DNA of 64,000 nt. Source: Sympetrum striolatum. Taxonomy: Eukaryota > Arthropoda > Insecta > Odonata > Libellulidae. The notes below the pieces were generated by a model, which saw only the letters and a program-made list of their open reading frames with translations, did no database searches and had not been told where the DNA came from. Positions 1 through 11,624 of the stretch are shown one piece after another; the first letter of the stretch is position 1, and each line of letters opens with the position of its first letter. Made by a program: the position numbers and the translations under genes. Location of the stretch: positions 25,514,459-25,578,458 of the forward strand of contig OX388349.1 in the NCBI GenBank assembly GCA_947579665.1. The letters run 5' to 3'.

Positions 1-1779
1 AGGATATTCATTATTTGTGATAAACATTCCGAGGAGGAGTTTTGATTACAAGTCTTATGTTTTTCATTCAGCAATTAGAATTCGAAAAGTCATTAGAGCG
101 ATTACTAAATTACTATGACACGATGTAAAATTTGTATTATGTCTACGGAATATAATTTTTCGCCAGTTTAATCATGCAGGCATGAGTGGTCTTTAACCAC
201 ATGTTGATCCCTTCAAAGTATTGCAGGCGCCAATACAAAACAAACTTTGAAATGCATTACCTCGCGTGGAAAAGCTTTAACCGTAAGTCGAGCACTTTCA
301 AAGCAAGTATTGCAGGTGCCAGGTATATTTTTCCTCTTCGTGCCTATATCAGCTAGACTCAGGACCCTCATTTTACAGTCGCCCAGTAGAAACTATCCTC
401 TGGCTAATTCAAAACTCCTTCCTCACCATGGTCCTAAGGAAATTAGATGTTATTGCACTCGTAAAAATATTCCCAAATAATATTATTATATTAGCGTATT
501 TTACGAATGAAAGACTTACTAATCAACAACCCAAGTTTTTAGTACTGATACGTATTTTATGAACGTCTGACTTAATAAAGTTGATTAACCAGGATTATAG
601 GAGGTAAAATCGTTAACTCGACCATCATCTTATGAGAAACATTTCTGGAAGTACGGGTTAAGTAAGTTAGCTTTTTTAGCCGATTTATTAAGGCAATTCC
701 CTCTTCGCTTATAAGGCTAGGCATAGAAAACTGACCACCAGTCTCACGTACTTATGACCAAAATTCATTCTAATCGCCAACTAGTGATTTTAACAGGGTT
801 CGAGATCTATATTCCTGGTATTCTTTTCTTGATCCTTCCTTAAATAGCTTTCGAACTTCTCTACAGTTTTGATCACCAAGCTCATGGATCTCACCGCACG
901 GTTTAAGTTTTCTCAATCGCGAGTGAATGACTCCTATGCAACAGTTCAATTCCTCTTCTACCAAGGATTCGAGGTCGTTCGCTGAAAGGCAATGTCCTTT
1001 GACTCATTTTCCACAATTAGAGGTATTTGACAGGGCCGCCTGATTTCTCGAAGCACGATGAACCTTTCGCTTTCAGTGCAGTGGATTTTCGAAAGCCTAT
1101 ACGTCACTCGCAACAACAAACCGGTCGTAAGGCAAGGAGCTCAGGATTACTTAGACTTATTGGCGACTATTTCTTCATTGAGGTCTTCACGTCCATAGTC
1201 CACGTCCACTATGTGAGTAACAAAACGAACCACGCATATGTGATATTAGAGGTTAAAACGACAGTGAACGAATTTTTGAAGATGACAAGATTCGAGGAAT
1301 GGGATGGAATCACCTGCGCGTAGGGAGGAAACAGGTTTCGCGGTCGGTAGGGATCCATTTTTACCCTACTCCCGAGGGTTGACTTTATTGGGTAGTGTAA
1401 CGGGAACTATAGTGAATACGTTTGAGAATATCCCCGATAGATGGTGACTTAGAAAAGTAAGCTTTTTATTTATTACATTTTGAGTTATATGATACATACG
1501 CGACGAAGTGGAAGGTGGAAGTAAAAAAATTAAATCTTTAACTGATACTCAGGGTTATTTCACCATAAGCGATTTCTTTAAGATGCACTATTTATAGACC
1601 CTGGAAAAATTTCTGTTAGTCATCGAATGTAGGTTAGCCGATTCGTAGGAAGTGGATCATAAATTTTTGTGTCCTTCAATTATCGATAAGATGCTACTAA
1701 ACAGTTCGAATATACCCTTCGCCGTTTACTAAGGATATCCGTGTTTGGTAGCCATATCTATCTTACTATTTTTTGTAGT

Positions 1780-1801
1780 ACCCGATGGTAAAACATCGGG
1801 T
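1780..1801. other. satellite hairpin, 8 bp stem
   Basis: ACCCGATG, loop GTAAAA, CATCGGGT forms a perfect 8 bp stem. GTAGT just before it and ACTAC about 20 bases after could pair as an outer stem. Repeated at 5672-5693 and 11888-11909. It lies about 55 bases downstream of the position where the LINE entered unit 3. Confidence 0.7.
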
Positions 1802-2060
1802 CAATATAGGTATCAATAGCACTACAATTAAACCGTGATTTCTCATATTTATCAATTAGTTATAAATAAAGCATCATAACAACATATCTTTTTAATTTCA
1901 CGTGAGAGAAAATATTATTATTTTCCCATATACGAATATATATCTATAACATTAGCTAATTTTACGTCCTTAAAGTTATTTTCCCATCAACTATGTTTAT
2001 CATGAAGATTTATTTTAGAGGTTAAACTTCTCAGTATGGCTCTTCTTGGACTAGTGCTCA

Positions 2061-2163
2061 CAATGATCTAGCAATCATTGGTGAAATTTCCTATTGAATA
2101 TTCAAAATAAATAGCAATGTTTGTATATAAATACGAGTAAAATGTAGCTTGCATACTGCAAGC
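2061..2163. other. two further satellite hairpins
   Basis: CAATGAT-CTAGCA-ATCATTG at 2061-2080 and GCTTGCA-TAC-TGCAAGC at 2147-2163 are perfect 7 bp stems directly upstream of the B-box ladder. Both recur in units 2 and 3. The second has a 3-base loop. Confidence 0.6.
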
Positions 2164-2266
2164 AGATCGACAACACTAATTTTATATCGGCATCATTTCG
2201 GGACGGTCCTCAAATGAAAAAAAAGGATTGAAAATATTCTTAAAATTCGCTGCAATTTAATCGTCT

Positions 2267-3160
2267 GGCTTCGAACCCGGGTCTTCCTGGTGAACTTACT
2301 ACGCAGCACAACAGAAGATCACCATCTCTAACTATGTGTGAAAAATCAAGCAGAAATATTTGCTGCAACTACCTTAAACAACGTCCTACTTTTCCCATAT
2401 ATTCCTTATGAGAGAAAATTTAATGTGTCCCGGCATCGAACCCAGGAACAGCATGGTCTTGTCTATTTTTTTTCAAAACCCTTGTCTTAATATACATCTT
2501 CTATCAAAGTAAGAACTTCCTATTATATCGATAAATGCATCAAAAAATATTGAAAAGTTACCCCAACGTATTATATATGGGGGATATATTTACCACCTGG
2601 CATCGAACCCGGGTCTTTCGGGAGATACTTTCTATGCAACAGAACAGAAAATCACCGTCTCTAACTACATATGAAAATTCAAGCAGAAATATTGCTTGCA
2701 ACTGCCTCAAACGACGTCCTACTTTACCCTTATATTCCTTATGAGAGAAAAGTTATTGTGCTTTGGCATCGAACCCAGGAATAAAACGGGATTATGAAAA
2801 TTTTTTTCTAAAAAAAATTTTTACCGTATATCTTACAACTAAGCACGAACTTCCTATCATTTCGATAAGTGCATCAAAAAAATAATGAAAAACTACTACC
2901 ATGTATTTTAAAGGGCAGATATTCGCATCGTCCTAGCATCGAACCCAGGATATTATCCGTAAAAGTCATTTATGTATTCGATAGATCATGACCATATATA
3001 AAGGCTCCTAGAGTTTCGATTCTCTACCTATCCGGGAAGTGTTTTTTAAAAATTCCTGAAAATGAAAGCAATGCATTTAAATGGAAAAAATCGGGACTTT
3101 GGGCCCCTCTGGAATCGAACCCATGACACTGAGGTTCAAAATCGCAATTTTTCTGGCGGT
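2267..3160 (-). repeat. inner ladder of ~166 bp monomers with B-box motifs (unit 1)
   Basis: The motif TCGAACCC, which is GGGTTCGA on the minus strand, begins at 2271, 2436, 2603, 2769, 2939 and 3115, giving steps of 165, 167, 166, 170 and 176. The monomers starting at 2271 and 2603 resemble each other over their whole length, as do those at 2436 and 2769, so the true period is a 332-333 bp dimer. On the minus strand several read GGGTTCGATGCC or GGGTTCGAAGCC, a match to the RNA polymerase III B-box consensus GGTTCGANNCC. About 50-60 bases upstream (minus strand) of the 2603 motif is TAGTTAGAGACGG, loosely like an A-box, and T-runs lie 50-60 bases downstream. This suggests tRNA-derived SINE sequence frozen into a tandem array. 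The ladder starts at 6159 in unit 2 and at 12375 in unit 3. Confidence 0.75.
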
Positions 3161-3235
3161 TACACGTTATGGCCAATGTGTGGTAAAGCTTTTAAGTCTA
3201 TGACGCTTTTAGTTTAGCCTGTGAATTTGTATCCT

Positions 3236-3287
3236 CTCTATCTATCTATCTATCTATGTACAGTGGCGGAAAAAATTATCGCAACAC
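3236..3287 (+). mobile_element. TATC microsatellite and solitary Tc1/mariner-like terminal repeat (unit 1)
   Basis: A TCTA/TATC run ends at 3257. TA then CAGTGGCGGAAAAAATTATC and GCAACAC follow at 3259-3287. A CAGT start next to a TA target dinucleotide is typical of Tc1/mariner-type elements. The same 27 bases occur in reverse complement at 21871-21897. No second end is visible inside the satellite unit, so this is a solitary or decayed end. Further copies are at 7153-7179 and 13369-13395. Confidence 0.55.
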
Positions 3288-3891
3288 TTTGCGCGCGCAC
3301 CAGTGGCTTTCACAGAAACTATTTGGAATTCTACTTTTTGAGACTGACTGGCAACACGGAGAAAAGCCTCGAAAAGCGGTAATATTTGAGTCGAAGACTA
3401 GAACTTAAACTAATTTCCTCTCTTTCGAACTCTTCTTAGAGCCTTCGCGCGATCTCTCCCAGAGTTCGTCATATTTATTTCGGCGTTTCTCTTTCATAGA
3501 ACGAGAGGATGGATATATATTAATTCCTATTTCAATCTTAGATGCACTTAAATACATGGACAATAATTGAACTTCATTTCTATATAATGTGAAGATTGGC
3601 AATTGGTTTGAATAATGCTTAGCAATAAGGATTAAGTGAGATTAGAGTGGGAATACGCGATGTGGTGATTTTCATCATTAGAGAACGAGTTTTGCAGTCT
3701 AGAGGAAAAGAATGTTTTGCGAGATTATAATGAGAACAGATGACCTATATTGTTCTCTTTTTCTGGGTAATTAGTGCTCTAATAAGGCAGTTATTTCTTT
3801 AGTAGTTCGGTTTCTCATACGAACATACGTCTTACGGCTGAAGGCTGGATTTTAATGTAAATGTAATTCTTCAAACGTCCAGTTCAAACAT

Positions 3892-6800
3892 AGGATATTC
3901 ATTATTTGTGATAAACATTCCGAGGAGGAGTTTTGATTACAAGTCTTATGTTTTTCATTCAGCAATTAGAATTCGAAAAGTCATTAGAGCGATTACTAAA
4001 TTACTATGACACGATGTAAAATTTGTATTATGTCTACGGAATATAATTTTTCGCCAGTTTAATCATGCAGGCATGAGTGGTCTTTAACCACATGTTGATC
4101 CCTTCAAAGTATTGCAGGCGCCAATACAAAACAAACTTTGAAATGCATTACCTCGCGTGGAAAAGCTTTAACCGTAAGTCGAGCACTTTCAAAGCAAGTA
4201 TTGCAGGTGCCAGGTATATTTTTCCTCTTCGTGCCTATATCAGCTAGACTCAGGACCCTCATTTTACAGTCGCCCAGTAGAAACTATCCTCTGGCTAATT
4301 CAAAACTCCTTCCTCACCATGGTCCTAAGGAAATTAGATGTTATTGCACTCGTAAAAATATTCCCAAATAATATTATTATATTAGCGTATTTTACGAATG
4401 AAAGACTTACTAATCAACAACCCAAGTTTTTAGTACTGATACGTATTTTATGAACGTCTGACTTAATAAAGTTGATTAACCAGGATTATAGGAGGTAAAA
4501 TCGTTAACTCGACCATCATCTTATGAGAAACATTTCTGGAAGTACGGGTTAAGTAAGTTAGCTTTTTTAGCCGATTTATTAAGGCAATTCCCTCTTCGCT
4601 TATAAGGCTAGGCATAGAAAACTGACCACCAGTCTCACGTACTTATGACCAAAATTCATTCTAATCGCCAACTAGTGATTTTAACAGGGTTCGAGATCTA
4701 TATTCCTGGTATTCTTTTCTTGATCCTTCCTTAAATAGCTTTCGAACTTCTCTACAGTTTTGATCACCAAGCTCATGGATCTCACCGCACGGTTTAAGTT
4801 TTCTCAATCGCGAGTGAATGACTCCTATGCAACAGTTCAATTCCTCTTCTACCAAGGATTCGAGGTCGTTCGCTGAAAGGCAATGTCCTTTGACTCATTT
4901 TCCACAATTAGAGGTATTTGACAGGGCCGCCTGATTTCTCGAAGCACGATGAACCTTTCGCTTTCAGTGCAGTGGATTTTCGAAAGCCTATACGTCACTC
5001 GCAACAACAAACCGGTCGTAAGGCAAGGAGCTCAGGATTACTTAGACTTATTGGCGACTATTTCTTCATTGAGGTCTTCACGTCCATAGTCCACGTCCAC
5101 TATGTGAGTAACAAAACGAACCACGCATATGTGATATTAGAGGTTAAAGCGACAGTGAACGAATTTTTGAAGATGACAAGATTCGAGGAATGGGATGGAA
5201 TCACCTGCGCGTAGGGAGGAAACAGGTTTCGCGGTCGGTAGGGATCCATTTTTACCCTACTCCCGAGGGTTGACTTTATTGGGTAGTGTAACGGGAACTA
5301 TAGTGAATACGTTTGAGAATATCCCCGATAGATGGTGACTTAGAAAAGTAAGCTTTTTATTTATTACATTTTGAGTTATATGATACATACGCGACGAAGT
5401 GGAAGGTGGAAGTAAAAAAAATTAAATCTTTAACTGATACTCAGGGTTATTTCACCATAAGCGATTTCTTTAAGATGCACTATTTATAGACCCTGGAAAA
5501 ATTTCTGTTAGTCATCGAATGTAGGTTAGCCGATTCGTAGGAAGTGGATCATAAATTTTTGTGTCCTTCAATTATCGATAAGATGCTACTAAACAGTTCG
5601 AATATACCCTTCGCCTTTTACTAAGGATATCCGTGTTTGGTAGCCATATCTATCTTACTATTTTTTGTAGTACCCGATGGTAAAACATCGGGTCAATATA
5701 GGTATCAATAGCACTACAATTAAACCGTGATTTCTCATATTTATCAATTAGTTATAAATAAAGCATCATAACAACATATCTTTTTAATTTCACGTGAGAG
5801 AAAATATTATTATTTTCCCATATACGAATATATATCTATAACATTAGCTAATTTTACGTCCTTAAAGTTATTTTCCCATCAACTATGTTTATCATGAAGA
5901 TTTATTTTAGAGGTTAAACTTCTCAGTATGGCTCTTCTTGGACTAGTGCTCACAATGATCTAGCAATCATTGGTGAAATTTCCTATTGAATATTCAAAAT
6001 AAATAGCAATGTTTGTATATAAATACGAGTAAAATGTAGCTTGCATACTGCAAGCAGATCGACAACACTAATTTTATATCGGCATCATTTCGGGACGGTC
6101 CTCAAATGAAAAAAAAGGATTGAAAATATTCTTAAAATTCGCTGCAATTTAATCGTCTGGCTTCGAACCCGGGTCTTCCTGGTGAACTTACTACGCAGCA
6201 CAACAGAAGATCACCATCTCTAACTATGTGTGAAAAATCAAGCAGAAATATTTGCTGCAACTACCTTAAACAACGTCCTACTTTTCCCATATATTCCTTA
6301 TGAGAGAAAATTTAATGTGTCCCGGCATCGAACCCAGGAACAGCATGGTCTTGTCTATTTTTTTTCAAAACCCTTGTCTTAATATACATCTTCTATCAAA
6401 GTAAGAACTTCCTATTATATCGATAAATGCATCAAAAAATATTGAAAAGTTACCCCAACGTATTATATATGGGGGATATATTTACCACCTGGCATCGAAC
6501 CCGGGTCTTTCGGGAGATACTTTCTATGCAACAGAACAGAAAATCACCGTCTCTAACTACATATGAAAATTCAAGCAGAAATATTGCTTGCAACTGCCTC
6601 AAACGACGTCCTACTTTACCCTTATATTCCTTATGAGAGAAAAGTTATTGTGCTTCGGCATCGAACCCAGGAATAAAACGGGATTATGAAAATTTTTTTC
6701 TAAAAAAATTTTTTACCGTATATCTTACAACTAAGCACGAACTTCCTATCATTTCGATAAGTGCATCAAAAAAATAATGAAAAACTACTACCATGTATTT

Positions 6801-7783
6801 TAAAGGGCAGATATTCGCATCGTCCTAGCATCGAACCCAGGATATTATCCGTAAAAGTCATTTATGTATTCGATAGATCATGACCATATATAAAGGCTCC
6901 TAGAGTTTCGATTCTCTACCTATCCGGGAAGTGTTTTTTAAAAATTCCTGAAAATGAAAGCAATGCATTTAAATGGAAAAAATCGGGACTTTGGGCCCCT
7001 CTGGAATCGAACCCATGACACTGAGGTTCAAAATCGCAATTTTTCTGGCGGTTACACGTTATGGCCAATGTGTGGTAAAGCTTTTAAGTCTATGACGCTT
7101 TTAGTTTAGCCTGTGAATTTGTATCCTCTCTATCTATCTATCTATCTATGTACAGTGGCGGAAAAAATTATCGCAACACTTTGCGCGCGCACCAGTGGCT
7201 TTCACAGAAACTATTTGGAATTCTACTTTTTGAGACTGACTGGCAACACGGAGAAAAGCCTCGAAAAGCGGTAATATTTGAGTCGAAGACTAGAACTTAA
7301 ACTAATTTCCTCTCTTTCGAACTCTTCTTAGAGCCTTCGCGCGATCTCTCCCAGAGTTCGTCATATTTATTTCGGCGTTTCTCTTTCATAGAACGAGAGG
7401 ATGGATATATATTAATTCCTATTTCAATCTTAGATGCACTTAAATACATGGACAATAATTGAACTTCATTTCTATATAATGTGAAGATTGGCAATTGGTT
7501 TGAATAATGCTTAGCAATAAGGATTAAGTGAGATTAGAGTGGGAATACGCGATGTGGTGATTTTCATCATTAGAGAACGAGTTTTGCAGTCTAGAGGAAA
7601 ATAATGTTTTGCGAGATTATAATGAGAACAGATGACCTATATTGTTCTCTTTTTCTGGGTAATTAGTGCTCTAATAAGGCAGTTATTTCTTTAGTAGTTC
7701 GGTTTCTCATACGAACATACGTCTTACGGCTGAAGGCTGGATTTTAATGTAAATGTAATTCTTCAAACGTCCAGTTCAAACAT
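3892..7783. repeat. 3.89 kb satellite, unit 2
   Basis: Second complete unit, 3892 bases, colinear with unit 1 throughout. The extra base lies in the A-run near 5414. At the site where unit 3 carries an insertion, this unit reads TTCGCCTTTTACTAAGG, against TTCGCCGTTTACTAAGG in unit 1. That gives two independent empty-site references for the LINE insertion. Confidence 0.95.
6159..7052 (-). repeat. inner B-box ladder (unit 2)
   Basis: Same arrangement as in unit 1, offset by 3892 bases. The first TCGAACCC is at 6163 and the last is at 7007. Confidence 0.75.
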
Positions 7784-9473
7784 AGGATATTCATTATTTG
7801 TGATAAACATTCCGAGGAGGAGTTTTGATTACAAGTCTTATGTTTTTCATTCAGCAATTAGAATTCGAAAAGTCATTAGAGCGATTACTAAATTACTATG
7901 ACACGATGTAAAATTTGTATTATGTCTAAGGAATATAATTTTTCGCCAGTTTAATCATGCAGGCATGAGTGGTCTTTAACCACATGTTGATCCCTTCAAA
8001 GTATTGCAGGCGCCAATACAAAACAAACTTTGAAATGCATTACCTCGCGTGGAAAAGCTTTAACCGTAAGTCGAGCACTTTCAAAGCAAGTATTGCAGGT
8101 GCCAGGTATATTTTTCCTCTTCGTGCCTATATCAGCTAGACTCAGGACCCTCATTTTACAGTCGCCCAGTAGAAACTATCCTCTGGCTAATTCAAAACTC
8201 CTTCCTCACCATGGTCCTAAGGAAATTAGATGTTATTGCACTCGTAAAAATATTCCCAAATAATATTATTATATTAGCGTATTTTACGAATGAAAGACTT
8301 ACTAATCAACAACCCAAGTTTTTAGTACTGATACGTATTTTATGAACGTCTGACTTAATAAAGTTGATTAACCAGGATTATAGGAGGTAAAATCGTTAAC
8401 TCGACCATCATCTTATGAGAAACATTTCTGGAAGTACGGGTTAAGTAAGTTAGCTTTTTTAGCCGATTTATTAAGGCAATTCCCTCTTCGCTTATAAGGC
8501 TAGGCATAGAAAACTGACCACCAGTCTCACGTACTTATGACCAAAATTCATTCTAATCGCCAACTAGTGATTTTAACAGGGTTCGAGATCTATATTCCTG
8601 GTATTCTTTTCTTGATCCTTCCTTAAATAGCTTTCGAACTTCTCTACAGTTTTGATCACCAAGCTCATGGATCTCACCGCACGGTTTAAGTTTTCTCAAT
8701 CGCGAGTGAATGACTCCTATGCAACAGTTCAATTCCTCTTCTACCAAGGATTCGAGGTCGTTCGCTGAAAGGCAATGTCCTTTGACTCATTTTCCACAAT
8801 TAGAGGTATTTGACAGGGCCGCCTGATTTCTCGAAGCACGATGAACCTTTCGCTTTCAGTGCAGTGGATTTTCGAAAGCCTATACGTCACTCGCAACAAC
8901 AAACCGGTCGTAAGGCAAGGAGCTCAGGATTACTTAGACTTATTGGCGACTATTTCTTCATTGAGGTCTTCACGTCCATAGTCCACGTCCACTATGTGAG
9001 TAACAAAACGAACCACGCATATGTGATATTAGAGGTTAAAACGACAGTGAACGAATTTTTGAAGATGACAAGATTCGAGGAATGGGATGGAATCACCTGC
9101 GCGTAGGGAGGAAACAGGTTTCGCGGTCGGTAGGGATCCATTTTTACCCTACTCCCGAGGGTTGACTTTATTGGGTAGTGTAACGGGAACTATAGTGAAT
9201 ACGTTTGAGAATATCCCCGATAGATGGTGACTTAGAAAAGTAAGCTTTTTATTTATTACATTTTGAGTTATATGATACATACGCGACGAAGTGGAAGGTG
9301 GAAGTAAAAAAATTAAATCTTTAACTGATACTCAGGGTTATTTCACCATAAGCGATTTCTTTAAGATGCACTATTTATAGACCCTGGAAAAATTTCTGTT
9401 AGTCATCGAATGTAGGTTAGCCGATTCGTAGGAAGTGGATCATAAATTTTTGTGTCCTTCAATTATCGATAAG

Positions 9474-11624
9474 ATGCTACTAAACAGTTCGAATATACCC
9501 TTCGGAGGGGACAGAGAGGAGAAGGGCTTTGTTCCTGGTTCAGAAGGCTGCCTTGAACACAATTTTGTACTAGGATCGGTTCTGGACGACGTCCGAAGGA
9601 ACAAAAAAGAAATAGCGCTCGCCTGGCTAGACATCACTAACGCCTTCGGAGCAATCCCACATGCTCATATACTAGGAGTATTAACAACAATGGGCCTCCC
9701 AGACAGGATGGTTGAGGTAGTAACGGAGTTATACAAAAACAGTGCAACAAGGATAAGGAATGTAAATGGCTACACGGAACCAGTTAACGTCAACCGAGGA
9801 GTGAGACAAGGGTGTCCCCTCTCGCCGATCCTATATAATCTAGCGATGGAACCGCTCCTCCGCGCCCTACTTGCGAAGAAGAAGACGGCAGGCTACCGCA
9901 TCGGTACACAGACCATCTGCTGCCTGGCGTATGCGGACGACCTGCTCCTAATTGCAAGAGATGCAGGGATGCTACGATCACTGCTATGGGTGGCAGGAGA
10001 TGTAGCCACTTGGTCCGGCCTGGAATTCAAAGCAAGGAAATGTGCCACACTGCACTTGGACTGTAGAAACGAACTCAATAGAGGAGTAAGGAATACATCA
10101 TTCCAAATCCAAGGGCACGATATGAGGACCCTAAATGTGGAGGATCACTACCGGTACCTTGGTGCCCCGGTTGGGTACAAGGTTGACCAAACGCCCAAGG
10201 AGACACTTGACGGAGTGATAGAAGACATGAAAAAGATAGATGGGAGTGATCTAGCGCCTTGGCAAAAAATAGACAGCGTGAGGACCTTCATACTCCCACG
10301 GTTCGACTATATCCTCCGGTGTGCCACAGTCCCTAAGAAAAACCTTCGGCAGACAGATAGACAACTAGCAAGGTACTGCAAGAAATGGATGTTCCTACCG
10401 ATGAGAGCATCAAGAGAGATCCTTTTCCTTGCACCCTCGATGGGAGGTGCAGGACTGATGCCTCTAACCATAACCAGTGATATCATGGTTATATTGCAAG
10501 CATTCAAGATGCTAGCCTGCAGAGATCCTTTTGTTCGGGACCTGGCATGGTGGAGTTTAGCCGACGCCGTCCACCATAAAATAGGTCGAGGTGGCCCTAC
10601 ACCAACAAAAATGGCCATTTGCAATTACCTCAACGGCAGCAGTGACGGAGACCTTAGCAGCACCTCAGGGGGAATGGCATCCATATGGTCTAGGACGAGA
10701 AAGGCTACAAGACAACTGGGCGCAATACTGTCCATTCAGTGGGAGTGGAGTGCTGCAAGAAGAGAGATGGCCATCCGCATTCCAGATGAACTATGGGCCC
10801 CGACGATCATCCCACCCTCGGCGACGAAGAAGCTGTGTGGTGCCCTCCGAGGTGCAGTTAGAGAACGTTACCGGAGAATTCTCACCGCTAAACCCGACCA
10901 GGGGAAGGCATACGAGATGGCAACGGCGAATGCGGCAAGCAACCATTTCCTCAGGACAGGCCGTAATATGCGTTTCTGCGAGTGGCGATTCGTCCACCGT
11001 GCTCGCTTGAATGTGCTACCTCTCAAAGGCGCTTACAAAGGGATCAGAAGATGGGACTCAACCTGCAGAAGGTGTGGAGACCAAGACGAAACGCTCCCTC
11101 ACGTCTTGAACCACTGTCTGCCCCACGCAGCAGCATGGACACTGAGACATAATGCCATCCTGAACCACCTAAAGGATGCACTATCGCGTGACTGGATAGT
11201 GAGTTTAAACAGAGCCATCCCTGGAACGGGCTCAGCACTGCGTCCCGACCTTGTTCTCCGACGCGGCCTAGAGGGACCAATATATATTGTGGACGTCACC
11301 GTCCCATTCGAAAATAGAGCGGAGGCCTTCGCAGCAGCGAGAGCAAGAAAACTCGCAAAGTACCGTGATCTAGTGCAGAGTGTAAGAGTGAAGCACCGCT
11401 ATCAGGTAAAGGTTCACTTAGAGACCTTTATAGTTGGGGCACTAGGTACATGGGATGAAAGAAATGAAGGATTGCTACGACGATTGGGTATCCCAAAGAC
11501 AACCAGGAAACAGGTCCGCTGGAAATCTGTTTCTGCGGCAATAAAGTGGTCCAGAGACATTTATGTGGAACATGTAAGTGGTATACGACAATACCAAGTG
11601 GATGAAAACGCCCAGGACTTATGA
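9474..11624 (+). CDS. R2-like reverse transcriptase-endonuclease, fused to satellite codons
   Basis: An open frame of 716 codons from the first in-frame ATG (9474). The frame remains open upstream to a GTG at 9435, but a GTG start is unlikely in a eukaryote. The first 10 codons from the ATG are satellite sequence; LINE sequence begins at the junction near 9505. Numbering from 9435, the visible parts are: polymerase motif A WLDITNAFG (64-72, catalytic D66), motif B RGVRQGCPLSP (121-131), motif C AYADD (165-169), a long thumb/linker, a CCHC knuckle (C544, C547, H556, C561), RHN (571-573), RPD (603-605) and IVDVTVPFE (618-626) of the restriction-like endonuclease. In this family the protein nicks DNA and primes reverse transcription on the nick. 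N-terminal DNA-binding domains and the start of the reverse transcriptase are missing, so it is probably not autonomous. Assignment to the R2 clade rather than the neighbouring NeSL or Utopia groups is by architecture only. Confidence 0.85.
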   Translation: MLLNSSNIPFGGDREEKGFVPGSEGCLEHNFVLGSVLDDVRRNKKEIALAWLDITNAFGAIPHAHILGVLTTMGLPDRMVEVVTELYKNSATRIRNVNGYTEPVNVNRGVRQGCPLSPILYNLAMEPLLRALLAKKKTAGYRIGTQTICCLAYADDLLLIARDAGMLRSLLWVAGDVATWSGLEFKARKCATLHLDCRNELNRGVRNTSFQIQGHDMRTLNVEDHYRYLGAPVGYKVDQTPKETLDGVIEDMKKIDGSDLAPWQKIDSVRTFILPRFDYILRCATVPKKNLRQTDRQLARYCKKWMFLPMRASREILFLAPSMGGAGLMPLTITSDIMVILQAFKMLACRDPFVRDLAWWSLADAVHHKIGRGGPTPTKMAICNYLNGSSDGDLSSTSGGMASIWSRTRKATRQLGAILSIQWEWSAARREMAIRIPDELWAPTIIPPSATKKLCGALRGAVRERYRRILTAKPDQGKAYEMATANAASNHFLRTGRNMRFCEWRFVHRARLNVLPLKGAYKGIRRWDSTCRRCGDQDETLPHVLNHCLPHAAAWTLRHNAILNHLKDALSRDWIVSLNRAIPGTGSALRPDLVLRRGLEGPIYIVDVTVPFENRAEAFAAARARKLAKYRDLVQSVRVKHRYQVKVHLETFIVGALGTWDERNEGLLRRLGIPKTTRKQVRWKSVSAAIKWSRDIYVEHVSGIRQYQVDENAQDL

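Larger units (their letters stand above)
1..3891. repeat. 3.89 kb satellite, unit 1
   Basis: The first 3891 bases recur head to tail with only rare single-base changes. The next unit starts at 3892 with the same AGGATATTCATTATTTG sequence. Differences from unit 2 include one base in a poly-A run and one codon-level change near 1258. Contents in order are an ordinary AT-rich first half, a hairpin at 1780, two more at 2061 and 2147, a ladder of about 166 bp monomers from 2267 to about 3160, a TATC run at 3236-3257, a Tc1-like end at 3261, and an AT-rich tail. Short open frames of 60-100 codons repeat with the unit, but identity between copies is so high that it says nothing about coding. The unit boundary is arbitrary because the window starts inside the array. 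Confidence 0.95.

Noticed and set aside
1718..1760. Canonical R2 target (28S rDNA) at the E1 site
   Set aside because: Only CTAAGG and a nearby GGTAGCC recall the TTAAGG/TAGCC site. The spacing and surrounding sequence are not rDNA.
2267..3160. CRISPR-like array
   Set aside because: The motif spacing is regular, but the intervals are themselves repeated rather than unique spacers, and the sequence is eukaryotic.
2267..3160. Functional tRNA genes on the minus strand
   Set aside because: T-arms only partly pair, and no cloverleaf with acceptor and anticodon stems can be drawn around any of the six B-boxes.
247..3602. Five open frames of 64-98 codons repeated in every satellite unit
   Set aside because: They recur only because the units are near-identical. 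Some begin with TTG or GTG, none has a domain, and two overlap the SINE-like ladder and the transposon end.
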